From Bacillus sp. SKDU12 (GTDB lineage Bacteria; Bacillota; Bacilli; Bacillales; Bacillaceae), in contig NZ_MSRC01000017.1 in assembly GCF_010093085.1 (NCBI RefSeq), positions 248,001 through 312,000 on the forward strand: a stretch of DNA of 64,000 nt. Direction: 5' to 3'. Positions 35,009-43,387 of this stretch are shown piece after piece; within the stretch, counting starts at the first letter, position 1, and the number at the start of each line of letters is the position of its first letter. The position numbers and the translations under genes are program-made. Under the pieces are notes generated by a model. The model made no database searches and had not been told where the DNA came from. It saw only the letters and a program-made list of their open reading frames with translations.

Positions 35009-35776
35009 ATGAAAGGCGAAAGCAATACTCAAGTGCTCAGCCGCGGCCAGAAAGATCAGCCTGTGAGCCAGATTTATCAAGTATCAACAATGACTTCTCT
35101 TTTAGATGCAGTATATGACGGAGATTTTGAACTGTCAGAGATTCCAAAATACGGAGACTTCGGTATTGGGACCTTTAATAAGCTTGATGGAGAGCTGATT
35201 GGATTTGACGGTGAATTTTACCGTCTCCGATCAGATGGAACTGCGACACCGGTCCAAGACGGAGATCGTTCTCCATTTTGTTCATTTGCGTTCTTCACAC
35301 CGGACATGACGCACAAAATTGATGCGAAAACAACACGTGAAGAATTTGAAAAAGAGATCAACAGCATTCTGCCAAGCAAAAATTTATTTTACGCTATCCG
35401 CATTGACGGATTGTTTAAAAAAGTGCAGACAAGAACGGTAGAACTGCAAGAAAAACCTTATGTGCCGATGGTTGAAGCGGTCAAAACACAACCGATTTTC
35501 AACTTCGACAATGTGAGAGGAACGATCGTAGGTTTCTTGACACCTTCCTACGCTAATGGAATCGCTGTTTCTGGCTATCACCTGCACTTCATTGACGAAG
35601 AACGCAATTCAGGCGGACACGTTTTTGACTATGTGCTTGAGGATTGCACGGTTACGATTTCTAAAAAAATGAACATGAATCTCAGACTTCCGAATACTGC
35701 TGATTTCTTTAATGCGAATTTGGATAATCCTGATTTTGCTAAAGATATCGAAACAACTGAAGGAAGCCCTGAATAA
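35009..35776 (+). CDS. alsD: Acetolactate decarboxylase AlsD
   Basis: 255-residue zinc enzyme converting acetolactate to acetoin and CO2. Conserved YQVSTMTSLLDAVYDG at the start, DGEFYRLRSDG (about 69-79) and the metal-binding histidines in GYHLHFIDEERNSGGHVFD (about 190-208). ATG at 35009 with AAGGAGTGAAGGG upstream; the second gene of alsSD, 64 bases after alsS. Followed by a strong terminator. Confidence 0.97.
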   Translation: MKGESNTQVLSRGQKDQPVSQIYQVSTMTSLLDAVYDGDFELSEIPKYGDFGIGTFNKLDGELIGFDGEFYRLRSDGTATPVQDGDRSPFCSFAFFTPDMTHKIDAKTTREEFEKEINSILPSKNLFYAIRIDGLFKKVQTRTVELQEKPYVPMVEAVKTQPIFNFDNVRGTIVGFLTPSYANGIAVSGYHLHFIDEERNSGGHVFDYVLEDCTVTISKKMNMNLRLPNTADFFNANLDNPDFAKDIETTEGSPE

Positions 35777-35781
35777 AGAAA

Positions 35782-35815
35782 AAAGAAAGCCTCCTGTGCG
35801 GAGGCTTTCTTTTTA
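35782..35815 (+). terminator. Intrinsic terminator after alsSD
   Basis: AAAGAAAGCCTCC pairs with GGAGGCTTTCTTT around TGTGC, followed by T-rich sequence. Confidence 0.93.
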
Positions 35816-35873
35816 TTTGAAACTTTTACTGGCTTTGGATAAAATAACGCCAAAAGGGTAAGGGTGTGGTCTG

Positions 35874-36401
35874 ATGAAAGTATTGGTTTTAGCAGTTCAT
35901 CCTGATATGGAAAACTCAGTTGTTAATAAAGCATGGACAGAGGAATTAAGTCAACATGACAATATCACAGTACGGGAGCTTTATAGGGAATATCCCGATG
36001 AAGCGATAGATGTTGCGAAGGAGCAGCAGTTGTGCGAGCAATACGACCGAATTGTCTTTCAATTTCCGCTTTATTGGTACAGTTCTCCGCCCCTCTTGAA
36101 AAAATGGCAGGATCTAGTGCTGACTTATGGCTGGGCCTACGGTTCAGAAGGAAACGCCTTGCATGGAAAGGAACTGATGCTTGCTGTTTCAACTGGCGCC
36201 GAAGCAGAAAAATATCAGGCTGGCGGGGCTAATCATTACTCAATCAGTGAGCTTTTGAAACCATTTCAGGCTACGAGCAATCTGACTGGCATGAAATACC
36301 TCCCGCCATATGTGTTCTATGGCGTGTCTTATGCCAGTGTGGAGGATATTTCTCTCAGTGCAAAACGGTTAGCCGATTACATTCAGAAGCCTTTTGCTTA
36401 A
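35874..36401 (+). CDS. ywrO: NAD(P)H quinone oxidoreductase YwrO
   Basis: 175-residue flavodoxin-fold protein of the KefF/MdaB/DT-diaphorase-like family (general stress protein 14). N-terminal flavin-phosphate region MKVLVLAVHPDMENSVVNKAW; quinone-site motif FQFPLYWYSSPPLLKKWQDLV (about 61-81) and AVSTGAEAEKYQAGG. Cytoplasmic FMN enzyme reducing quinones and nitro-compounds. Own ribosome site (GGTAAGGGTG) and terminator. Confidence 0.93.
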   Translation: MKVLVLAVHPDMENSVVNKAWTEELSQHDNITVRELYREYPDEAIDVAKEQQLCEQYDRIVFQFPLYWYSSPPLLKKWQDLVLTYGWAYGSEGNALHGKELMLAVSTGAEAEKYQAGGANHYSISELLKPFQATSNLTGMKYLPPYVFYGVSYASVEDISLSAKRLADYIQKPFA

Positions 36402-36437
36402 AAAAAAGCCCTGGCCGGCATGCGGCCGGGCTTTTTA
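36402..36437. terminator. Bidirectional terminator between ywrO and ywsA
   Basis: AAAAAAAGCCC...GGCCGGC and GCCGGCCGGGCTTTTT pair strongly. T-runs on both strands serve converging genes. Confidence 0.92.
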
Positions 36438-36440
36438 TGA

Positions 36441-36734
36441 TTAAAAATCCGGAAGCTCGGACAGGTTATTTTCTTTTATGCCGTCCGGTTCACTTCTCAA
36501 AATGTCACGTCCGTATTTATGAAAAACATCAACATGAGCGAGTTTGCCCGCTTTTGCTTCTGAAAGCGCAGTGGGATAGTCAAGCTCTCTTCCCTCGTTT
36601 GTTTTCACTGCAATAATATTATTTTCTTCATTTCTTTTAACGGCGATAATTTCTTCTTTTTCGGAAATAGTTTGCTGGTCGGCAGTTGTTTGCCGGGTTT
36701 TATACGATTCATACGCCGCTTCAAATTGATTCAT
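36441..36734 (-). CDS. ywsA: Conserved small protein YwsA (DUF3892-like)
   Basis: 97-residue acidic protein starting MNQFEAAYESYKTRQ at 36734 with GGAGGTG upstream. The middle (IIAVKRNEENNIIAVKTNEGRELDYPTALSEAKAGKLAHVDVFHKYGRDILRS) resembles DUF3892, a small beta fold. No signal peptide or catalytic motif. Function unknown. Stands alone on the minus strand. Confidence 0.78.
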   Translation of the reverse strand: MNQFEAAYESYKTRQTTADQQTISEKEEIIAVKRNEENNIIAVKTNEGRELDYPTALSEAKAGKLAHVDVFHKYGRDILRSEPDGIKENNLSELPDF

Positions 36735-36850
36735 ATTCACACCTCCAATATGTAACGTGAGCAAAAATGTCGATAATCATGTACGGTTTCGACACAGCTT
36801 ATGACAATATTTCCTGAGAAATATCTTGGAGATGTGACAAATCTATACAT

Positions 36851-36884
36851 AAATAAAAGGGATTCCGTATAAAAAGGAATCCCT
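36851..36884 (-). terminator. Intrinsic terminator after ywsB
   Basis: On the minus strand GGGATTCC pairs with GGAATCCC, followed by TTTTATTTATG. It lies just after the ywsB stop. Confidence 0.8.
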
Positions 36885-36889
36885 CTGAG

Positions 36890-37426
36890 TTATTTTGTCA
36901 TGTGTAAATCCTTTGTTTTCATATAACCTGTCGCACCGCCATAATCAACATTCACCCAGTTAAAATCAAAACCGTCTTTTTTCGTTTTACTCCAGCCTAA
37001 AAAAGAAACGCTTGTGCCTGCGGGGATAGTCTTGATGCTTTTTCCTTCAGCAGATGAATATACCTTTGTTTTTGTTTTGGTTTTTACGGTGGTCGCTGCT
37101 TTTACAATGTAATGAGTAGAGACAAAGCCTGTTTTTCCGTTTTTATAATGAACCTTTGCCCAGTCAGCGTTTGCGAAGGAGATCAGCTTTAAGCTGTCGC
37201 CTAAGTGCAGCATATCGGCTTTCTTGCTTGATGCGGAAGCCTTTGTTCTGACATTTAGCGCCTCTGCTGACACCAAATAAGAATCAATCGGATAGCTATA
37301 TAAATCATCAATACTTACAGCTGTGTCTGGCTGTTGTGCATGAATCGTGCTTGCGCCCCCTGCAGAAGCTGCAGTCATTCCGGCTGCAAGTGCTAAAGTT
37401 GATAGTATTTTTGTTGTTTTGTTCAT
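36890..37426 (-). CDS. ywsB: Secreted SH3b-domain protein YwsB
   Basis: 178-residue exported protein. Signal peptide at residues 1-28 (ILSTLALAAGMTAASAGGAS core, cleavage near AQQ). Two bacterial SH3 domains follow: about 52-108 (SAEALNVRTKASASSKKADMLHLGDSLKLI...) and 110-175 (TKTKVYSSAEGKSIKTIPAGTSVSFLG...). SH3b domains bind peptidoglycan, and no catalytic domain is attached. AGGAGAGG precedes the ATG. Reported as a general-stress gene in strain 168. It lies downstream of the collapsed ribose operon. Confidence 0.9.
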   Translation of the reverse strand: MNKTTKILSTLALAAGMTAASAGGASTIHAQQPDTAVSIDDLYSYPIDSYLVSAEALNVRTKASASSKKADMLHLGDSLKLISFANADWAKVHYKNGKTGFVSTHYIVKAATTVKTKTKTKVYSSAEGKSIKTIPAGTSVSFLGWSKTKKDGFDFNWVNVDYGGATGYMKTKDLHMTK

Positions 37427-37511
37427 TTCGTTCCTCTCCTCACGTAAGAGAAATAATTTTCATTTTATATCCCTATTCACGTTTTCACAGATTCCTAAAC
37501 ATCAAAAAAGA

Positions 37512-37767
37512 TCAGATGAACATCTGATCCGCAGCCATTATTTTTATGTTTTTCGTTCGACAGGCTTTCACTTGTTGTCCGCGCAAAACATTATCGGCTG
37601 CTTCTATGGCCGGTTTACCGATCAATTCAGGCTGCTGAGCGACAGTGGCTGAGAGCTTTCTATAGAAATGGAAATGGATTTTGCAGCCCTGCATCTGTGA
37701 TCACAACTTTGTCAGTATAGCCAGGGTCGGCTAACAGCTTGGTAAGACGGCCGTCAGTATGCTGTTT
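37512..37767 (-). pseudogene. Ribose operon deletion scar: rbsD start joined to rbsB end
   Basis: Right after rbsK the minus strand reads LTKLLADPGYTDKVVITDAG (about 37,740-37,685), the N-terminal part of the ribose pyranase RbsD but without its start codon. Within a few codons it turns into VAQQPELIGKPAIEAADNVL (about 37,655-37,595), the C-terminus of ribose-binding protein RbsB, ending at 37512. Everything between, namely most of rbsD, all of rbsA and rbsC and most of rbsB (over 3 kb in strain 168), is gone. A palindrome GATCAGATGAACATCTGATC at the rbsB end probably is the old operon terminator. No direct repeat is obvious at the junction. Confidence 0.87.
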
Positions 37768-37768
37768 T

Positions 37769-38653
37769 TCAGGACAGCAGCTCTTCAATTTCATTTCTTG
37801 TGGGCATTCCGCCTTGCGCACCGAAGGAACAGACGGAAAGGGAGGCGGCACGATTGGCAAACCGCAGTGCGGCATCAATGTCTTTTCCCTCAGCCAGTGC
37901 CACAGCAAAGGCTGCGTTAAAGGTATCTCCGGCTCCGGTTGTATCAACGGGCTCAACAGGGAAGGACGGGATGAGACGCTCCCTGCTTCCGGCTGAATAG
38001 CGGACGCCTTGTTTTCCTTCCGTAATAAAGAGCTTCGCCGGATAAAGCGCCAAGGCTTCGGAAACGGTAAGATCAGGAAATAAGAGTGATGCTTCGTGTT
38101 CGTTCGGCGTGAGATAGGTGGCATGATCAATTGTTTCTTGTTTCAACGGGCGGGCTGGTGCCGGGTTTAGCATGATCGGAATGTCATGAGAATGGCAGTA
38201 ACTGCACACCTCATCAACCGTTTCTTCCGGAATTTCCTGCTGAATCAGGACCATGTCGGCTTTTTCAATCTGTTCAAGCGCGTTTATCGCATATGAAGGA
38301 GTGATGTCATCGTTTGCCCCTTTGATGACGACAATGCTGTTATCACCTTCAGCAAGCACAATATGGGCGGTTCCGCTTTCTTTATGTGTAACCGATTCGA
38401 TATAGTCTGTGCAAACGCCATTTGCTTTTAAGTTTTTCAAAATGGCTGTTCCATAATGATCATCTCCAACCTTGCCGACCATAAACACATGTGCTCCTAG
38501 TCTTGCAGCAGCAACGGCCTGATTTGCTCCTTTACCGCCGGGCACCGTTTGCAACGATGTGCCAAGCACCGTTTCTCCAGCTTTTGGGCGTTTGTTTGAG
38601 GTGACCACTATATCCATAGAACAGCTTCCAATCACACAAATATTACGCATCAT
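37769..38653 (-). CDS. rbsK: Ribokinase RbsK
   Basis: 294-residue PfkB-family kinase phosphorylating ribose to ribose 5-phosphate. N-terminal SCSMDIVVTSNKRPKAGET, PGGKGANQAVAAARLGA (about 40-56) and the catalytic-Asp motif PVDTTGAGDTFNAAFAVAL (about 236-254, Asp in GAGD). The reading frame is complete. It is the only intact gene of the rbs operon: the repressor before it is broken and the transporter after it deleted. A kinase without its transporter can still salvage internal ribose. Confidence 0.94.
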   Translation of the reverse strand: MMRNICVIGSCSMDIVVTSNKRPKAGETVLGTSLQTVPGGKGANQAVAAARLGAHVFMVGKVGDDHYGTAILKNLKANGVCTDYIESVTHKESGTAHIVLAEGDNSIVVIKGANDDITPSYAINALEQIEKADMVLIQQEIPEETVDEVCSYCHSHDIPIMLNPAPARPLKQETIDHATYLTPNEHEASLLFPDLTVSEALALYPAKLFITEGKQGVRYSAGSRERLIPSFPVEPVDTTGAGDTFNAAFAVALAEGKDIDAALRFANRAASLSVCSFGAQGGMPTRNEIEELLS

Positions 38654-39487
38654 GATCTTCCTTTCTTGTCGTCTTTCTTCTTATATAGGTGCAGGCATTT
38701 GAATCGCCATTTCTGTCAGCGCCTGTTTTTTGATGGTGCCCAAAAGCAGCTCGCTTTGCGCAATGTCGTCATAGCCGAGAATTTTAATGTCCTTCGGCAC
38801 ATTTATTGCGCGATCTAATGCTTCATGTAATACTGCAGCGGCTTTAATATCATTACTCGCTATCGCATCATCTGTCTCATGATAAGCGGCAAATAGCCCT
38901 TTCGCCATCGATTACGAGCCTTTAGAAGAAAAGAAAGCCGTCTCAGTGACCTGAAAATCAATTCAGCCTGCTGTAAGGTCTCCAAAGCACCGTTTAACAC
39001 GGGCGGGACCTCTTAGAAGAGCGATGAGCCGTCTTTTTCCGTGAGTGATGGCTTTGGCGGCTAATTTTCCTCCTGTACAATCGTCACTGGACACAGAAGG
39101 AGCGCCTTCAGGTTTTCTGCCAAAAAAATGACTGGATGCTTTATGCCGCTGTATTCCTCAAGATTCGGGTAATTCATCGTTGCGGCAATAGTGCCTGCAA
39201 CATAATTTTGCTAAAAGGGTTGAAGGTACTCAAGTTCTTTTTTAATTACTATTGCTGAAGATAAGGTGATATCCTTCTCGATTCAATTCATCCTCTGCGC
39301 CGCGTGCCAGCTGCGGGAAGAAAGGGTTTTGGATATATGGGAAAAAGCCCGATCAGCCGGGATTCTCTTTTATAAAGGCTTCATTCGGGGAATCATTCAA
39401 CTTCTCCATCGCCGTTAATTCAGGACGCGGGAAACCATCGCAACTGGAAACTCCCGACGCTCCGGCGACGTCTTTAATTGTAGACAA
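38643..39487 (-). pseudogene. rbsR: Broken ribose operon repressor rbsR
   Basis: LacI-family repressor RbsR in pieces on the minus strand. TTG at 39487 gives STIKDVAGASGVS (the helix-turn-helix start), after which the frame is lost. NPFFPQLARGAEDELNREGY lies near 39,300 and is followed by stops. MAKGLFAAYHETDDAIASNDIKAAAVLHEAL (from 38908) is the effector domain, and the last residues RRKTTRKED lie in another frame reaching 38643, overlapping the rbsK start. It is about 135 bases shorter than the intact gene, with several frameshifts. Product not functional, so what remains of the operon would be unregulated by RbsR. Confidence 0.88.
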
Positions 39488-39504
39488 AAATGTTCCCCCT
39501 ATTA

Positions 39505-39518
39505 TGTAACCGTTTACG
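39505..39518. promoter_or_regulatory. cre-like / RbsR operator-like site
   Basis: TGTAACCGTTTACG differs from the LacI/CcpA-type consensus (TGNAANCGNNNNCA) only at the last base. It lies just before the rbsR start, where the rbs operon of strain 168 has a CcpA-controlled promoter. Confidence 0.55.
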
Positions 39519-39523
39519 AAAAT

Positions 39524-40262
39524 AGGTTATCATGACCTATTAAAAGTTGGCAATAAAAATATCGAAATCTATTATAAATTGTATACAAAATTATGAAATT
39601 TTAAGATTTTCGCTCTTTTTTGACACGATCTTCACAAATTTGGATAAAGAATTCTTGAATAAATATTAAGTTTTATTAAAAATGTTTCAAAATCATGCGT
39701 TTAGACCTGTAAACGAGAAAAACGGGGAAAGACTATCCGCTTATAAAATGTTTAATTATGTTAGAGAATACAGACCTCTATATTTAGCAATTTCATATAT
39801 GATCTCTATAGTCATTTTGAAATAGGACTGCTTTTCCCTCTTCCGTGCAGAAAGGATGACATGATGACCTTGTCCTTAAGAAACAGACGAAACGATTTTG
39901 TGTTCATAAGAACCGGAAACACGCATGACAGCAAGAAAAGCTTGATAATCAGGGCTTAAAAAAAGATTGATTTGAAATGCATATTAAATGTAAACAGTGA
40001 AGTGAGACTATACGTCCAGAAGCATGTCAGGAGAATAATGAAAGCGCATTCCTTTAGGCTTTTTAAAAAAGAGGTAAGGTGTAAGTCCTGCTGTTTTCCA
40101 AAAAAAGAAAGCGGATTGTAGGTACAATATCTCTTTCAAAAGAGAAGTTTGGCTCAGTGAATCATGAGCGATTATGTTACATAATGCCGATTGAGAAATC
40201 ATAGTGATTCTATATACTGATGAATGAATTTACAACAATATAGAAGGAGATGTCGATAAGCA
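39524..40262. other. 739-base gap upstream of pgsB, promoter region
   Basis: No convincing gene on either strand. The first 250 bases are very AT-rich. The long leader before pgsB is expected to hold the DegU/SwrA-responsive pgs promoter, as known for strain 168. The ribosome site AAGGAGATG lies directly before pgsB. I did not identify a clear -10/-35 pair. Confidence 0.6.
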
Positions 40263-41444
40263 ATGTGGTTACTCATTATAGCCTGTGCTGTCATACTGGT
40301 CATCGGAATATTAGAAAAGCGACGACATCAGAAGAACATTGATGCCCTCCCTGTGCGAGTGAATATTAACGGCATTCGGGGAAAATCGACTGTGACAAGG
40401 CTGACAACCGGAATATTAATAGAAGCCGGTTACAAAACTGTTGGGAAAACAACAGGGACAGATGCAAGAATGATTTACTGGGACACACCGGAAGAAAAAC
40501 CGATTAAACGGAAGCCTCAAGGACCGAATATCGGAGAGCAAAAAGAAGTAATGAAAGAAACAGTAGAAAGAGGGGCTAATGCTATCGTCAGTGAATGTAT
40601 GGCTGTTAACCCGGATTATCAAATTATCTTTCAGGATGAACTTCTGCAAGCCAATATCGGTGTTATTGTTAACGTTTTAGAAGATCATATGGATGTCATG
40701 GGACCGACGCTTGATGAAATTGCAGAAGCGTTTACCGCTACTATTCCTTATAATGGCCATCTTGTCATTACAGATAGTGAATATACTGAGTTCTTTCAAC
40801 AAAAAGCAAAAGAACGAAACACAAAAGTCATCATTGCTGATAACTCAAAAATAACAGATGAATATTTGCGTAAATTTGAATATATGGTATTCCCAGATAA
40901 TGCTTCTCTTGCACTGGGTGTGGCTCAAGCACTCGGCATTGACGAAGAAACAGCGTTTAAAGGAATGCTGAATGCGCCGCCAGATCCGGGAGCGATGAGA
41001 ATTCTTCCGCTGATCAGTCCGAGCGAGCCTGGGCACTTTGTTAATGGGTTTGCCGCAAACGACGCTTCTTCTACTTTGAATATATGGAAACGTGTAAAAG
41101 AAATCGGGTACCCAACCGATGATCCGATCATCATCATGAACTGCCGCGCAGACCGTGTCGATCGGACACAGCAATTCGCAAATGACGTATTGCCTTATAT
41201 TGAAGCAAGTGAACTGATCTTAATCGGTGAAACAACAGAACCAATCGTAAAAGCCTATGAAGAAGGCAAAATTCCTGCAGATAAACTGCATGATCTCGAG
41301 TACAAGTCAACAGAAGAAATTATGGAATTGTTAAAGAAAAGAATGCACAACCGTGTCATATATGGCGTCGGCAATATTCATGGCGCCGCAGAGCCTTTAA
41401 TTGAAAAAATCCACGAATACAAGGTTAAGCAGCTCGTAAGCTAG
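40263..41444 (+). CDS. pgsB: Poly-gamma-glutamate synthase subunit PgsB
   Basis: 393-residue amide ligase of the Mur-ligase-like/CapB family, the catalytic ATP-dependent subunit that polymerises glutamate through gamma-linkages. N-terminal membrane helix (MWLLIIACAVILVIGIL), P-loop VNINGIRGKSTVTRL (about residues 34-48), and Mg/ATP motifs SECMAVNPDYQ and VNVLEDHMDVMG. First gene of pgsBCAE; intact, full family length. Product: extracellular slime/capsule polymer. Confidence 0.96.
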   Translation: MWLLIIACAVILVIGILEKRRHQKNIDALPVRVNINGIRGKSTVTRLTTGILIEAGYKTVGKTTGTDARMIYWDTPEEKPIKRKPQGPNIGEQKEVMKETVERGANAIVSECMAVNPDYQIIFQDELLQANIGVIVNVLEDHMDVMGPTLDEIAEAFTATIPYNGHLVITDSEYTEFFQQKAKERNTKVIIADNSKITDEYLRKFEYMVFPDNASLALGVAQALGIDEETAFKGMLNAPPDPGAMRILPLISPSEPGHFVNGFAANDASSTLNIWKRVKEIGYPTDDPIIIMNCRADRVDRTQQFANDVLPYIEASELILIGETTEPIVKAYEEGKIPADKLHDLEYKSTEEIMELLKKRMHNRVIYGVGNIHGAAEPLIEKIHEYKVKQLVS

Positions 41445-41458
41445 GAGGAAACGCAGAC

Positions 41459-41908
41459 ATGTTCGGATCAGATTTATACATTGCACTTATTTTAGGTGTG
41501 CTACTCAGTTTGATTTTTGCAGAAAAAACAGGAATCGTGCCGGCAGGACTGGTTGTACCGGGATATTTAGGACTTGTGTTTAATCAGCCGGTCTTTATTT
41601 TACTCGTATTGTTAGTCAGCCTGCTCACTTATGTCATTGTGAAATACGGTTTATCCAAATTTATGATTTTGTACGGACGCAGAAAATTCGCTGCCATGCT
41701 GATAACGGGAATCGTCCTGAAAATCGCGTTTGATTTTCTATACCCGATTGTTCCATTTGAAATCGCGGAATTTCGAGGAATCGGCATCATCGTGCCCGGT
41801 TTAATTGCCAATACCATTCAAAAACAAGGGTTAACCATTACGTTCGGAAGCACGCTGCTATTGAGCGGAGCGACATTTGCTATCATGTTTGTTTACTACT
41901 TAATTTAA
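41459..41908 (+). CDS. pgsC: Poly-gamma-glutamate synthase subunit PgsC
   Basis: 149-residue integral membrane protein (CapC family) with about five hydrophobic segments, for example LYIALILGVLLSLIF and VFILLVLLVSLLTYVIV. It forms the membrane synthase with PgsB and PgsA. Located 14 bases after pgsB with AGGAGGAAA ribosome site. Conserved motif GIVPAGLVVPGYLGL near residue 25. Confidence 0.96.
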   Translation: MFGSDLYIALILGVLLSLIFAEKTGIVPAGLVVPGYLGLVFNQPVFILLVLLVSLLTYVIVKYGLSKFMILYGRRKFAAMLITGIVLKIAFDFLYPIVPFEIAEFRGIGIIVPGLIANTIQKQGLTITFGSTLLLSGATFAIMFVYYLI

Positions 41909-41926
41909 TGTAAGGTGTGTCAAACG

Positions 41927-43069
41927 ATGAAAAAAGAACTGAGCTTTCATGAAAAGCTGCTAAAGCTGACAAAACAGCAAAAAAAGAAAACCAACAAGCA
42001 CGTATTTATTGCCATTCCGATCGTTTTTGTTCTCATGTTCACGTTTATGTGGGCGGGAAAAGCAGAAAAGCCAAAGGTCAAAACGTATGCTGATGATGTT
42101 CTCTCAGCCTCTTTTGTCGGCGATATTATGATGGGCCGTTATGTTGAAAAAGTAACGAAACAAAAAGGGGCAGACAGTGTTTTTCAATATGTTGAACCGA
42201 TCTTTAAAAGCTCGGATTATGTAGCTGGAAACTTTGAAAATACGGTAACGTATCAAAAGGATTATAAACAAGCCAAGAAAAAGATTCATTTGCAGACGAA
42301 TAAGGAATCAGTGAAAGTCTTAAAGGATATGAACTTTACGGTTCTCAACAGCGCAAACAATCACTCAATGGATTACGGCGTGGAAGGTATGAAAGATACG
42401 CTTGGAGAATTTTCAAAGCAAAATCTTGATATCGTTGGAGCAGGATACAATCTGGATGATGCGAAAAAGAAAATTTCATACCAGAAAGTCAATGGGGTGA
42501 CCATCGCGACGCTCGGTTTTACCGATGTATCTGGAAAAAGCTTTGGGGCTAAAAGGAAAACGCCGGGCGTACTGCCCGCAGATCCTGAAGTCTTCATCCC
42601 TATGATTTCAGAAGCGAAACAACGTGCGGACATCGTTGTGGTGCAGTCACATTGGGGACAAGAATATGACAATGATCCAAACGACCGCCAGCGCCAGCTT
42701 GCAAGAGCCATGTCTGATGCGGGAGCTGATATCATTGTCGGCCATCACCCGCACGTCTTAGAACCGATTGAAGTGTATAACGGAACCGTCATTTTCTACA
42801 GCCTCGGTAACTTTGTCTTTGATCAAGGCTGGACAAGAACGAGAGATAGTGCGCTGGTTCAGTATCACCTAAAGAAAAACGGCACAGGCCGTTTTGAAGT
42901 GACGCCGATTGATATCCATGAAGCGACACCTGCACCAGTCAAAAAAGGCAGCTTTAAACAAAAAACAATTATTCGTGAACTCACGAAAGACTCTAATTTC
43001 TCATGGAAAGTAGAAGACGGTAAACTGACGTTTGATGTTGATCATAGCGACAAACTAAAATCTAAATAA
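41927..43069 (+). CDS. pgsA: Poly-gamma-glutamate synthase/export subunit PgsA (CapA)
   Basis: 380-residue membrane-anchored protein. One N-terminal transmembrane helix (IAIPIVFVLMFTFMWAG, about 27-43) is followed by an extracellular calcineurin-like metallophosphatase-fold CapA domain with FVGDIMMGRYVEK, NSANNHSMDYG and VVGHHPHVLEPIEVYNG-type metal-ligand motifs. I chose the ATG at 41927 (MKKELSFHEKLLKLT). Needed for elongation and export of the polymer. Overall name elsewhere pgsAA/ywtB. Confidence 0.96.
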   Translation: MKKELSFHEKLLKLTKQQKKKTNKHVFIAIPIVFVLMFTFMWAGKAEKPKVKTYADDVLSASFVGDIMMGRYVEKVTKQKGADSVFQYVEPIFKSSDYVAGNFENTVTYQKDYKQAKKKIHLQTNKESVKVLKDMNFTVLNSANNHSMDYGVEGMKDTLGEFSKQNLDIVGAGYNLDDAKKKISYQKVNGVTIATLGFTDVSGKSFGAKRKTPGVLPADPEVFIPMISEAKQRADIVVVQSHWGQEYDNDPNDRQRQLARAMSDAGADIIVGHHPHVLEPIEVYNGTVIFYSLGNFVFDQGWTRTRDSALVQYHLKKNGTGRFEVTPIDIHEATPAPVKKGSFKQKTIIRELTKDSNFSWKVEDGKLTFDVDHSDKLKSK

Positions 43070-43083
43070 TCGGAGTGATAAAG

Positions 43084-43242
43084 ATGAAATTTGTCAAAGC
43101 CTTTTGGCCGTTTGTTGCCGTAGCTATCGTATTCATGTTTATGTCAGCTTTTAAATTCAATGATCAGCTGACAGATCAGGAAAAGCAGAAGATTGATACG
43201 GAAATGCATAAAATTCAGCAGCAAGAAGAACCAAGCAAATAA
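43084..43242 (+). CDS. pgsE: Small membrane protein PgsE (YwtC)
   Basis: 52-residue protein beginning MKFVKAFWPFVAVAIVF, with one transmembrane helix and a charged extracellular tail (QKIDTEMHKIQQQEEPSK). GGAGTGATA precedes the ATG, 14 bases after pgsA. Matches the fourth gene of the pgs operon, which stimulates polymer production with Zn2+ in strain 168. A terminator follows directly. Confidence 0.88.
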   Translation: MKFVKAFWPFVAVAIVFMFMSAFKFNDQLTDQEKQKIDTEMHKIQQQEEPSK

Positions 43243-43247
43243 ATGAT

Positions 43248-43287
43248 TCAAAAAAGAGAGTGCCTGATGAGGCATTCTCTTTTTATT
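43248..43287 (+). terminator. Intrinsic terminator after pgsBCAE
   Basis: AAAAAGAGAGTGCCT pairs with AGGCATTCTCTTTTT around GATG. Confidence 0.9.
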
Positions 43288-43387
43288 TGCCCGGCACATT
43301 CATTATGTAAAAAAATCAACAAGTCTCTTAATATATACAAAAAAATACCGATGTTAAGATTGCAAAAAAGAGGAGGAGATAATAAAA

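Noticed and set aside
37660-38130. 156-codon open frame on the minus strand across the rbsK 3' end
   Set aside because: Only its last about 35 codons match rbsD; the rest is out of frame with rbsK. I treated it as part of the deletion scar, not a gene.
40008-40202. 64-codon open frame on the minus strand upstream of pgsB
   Set aside because: No ribosome site, no homology I recognise, and it lies in the AT-rich promoter region of pgsB.
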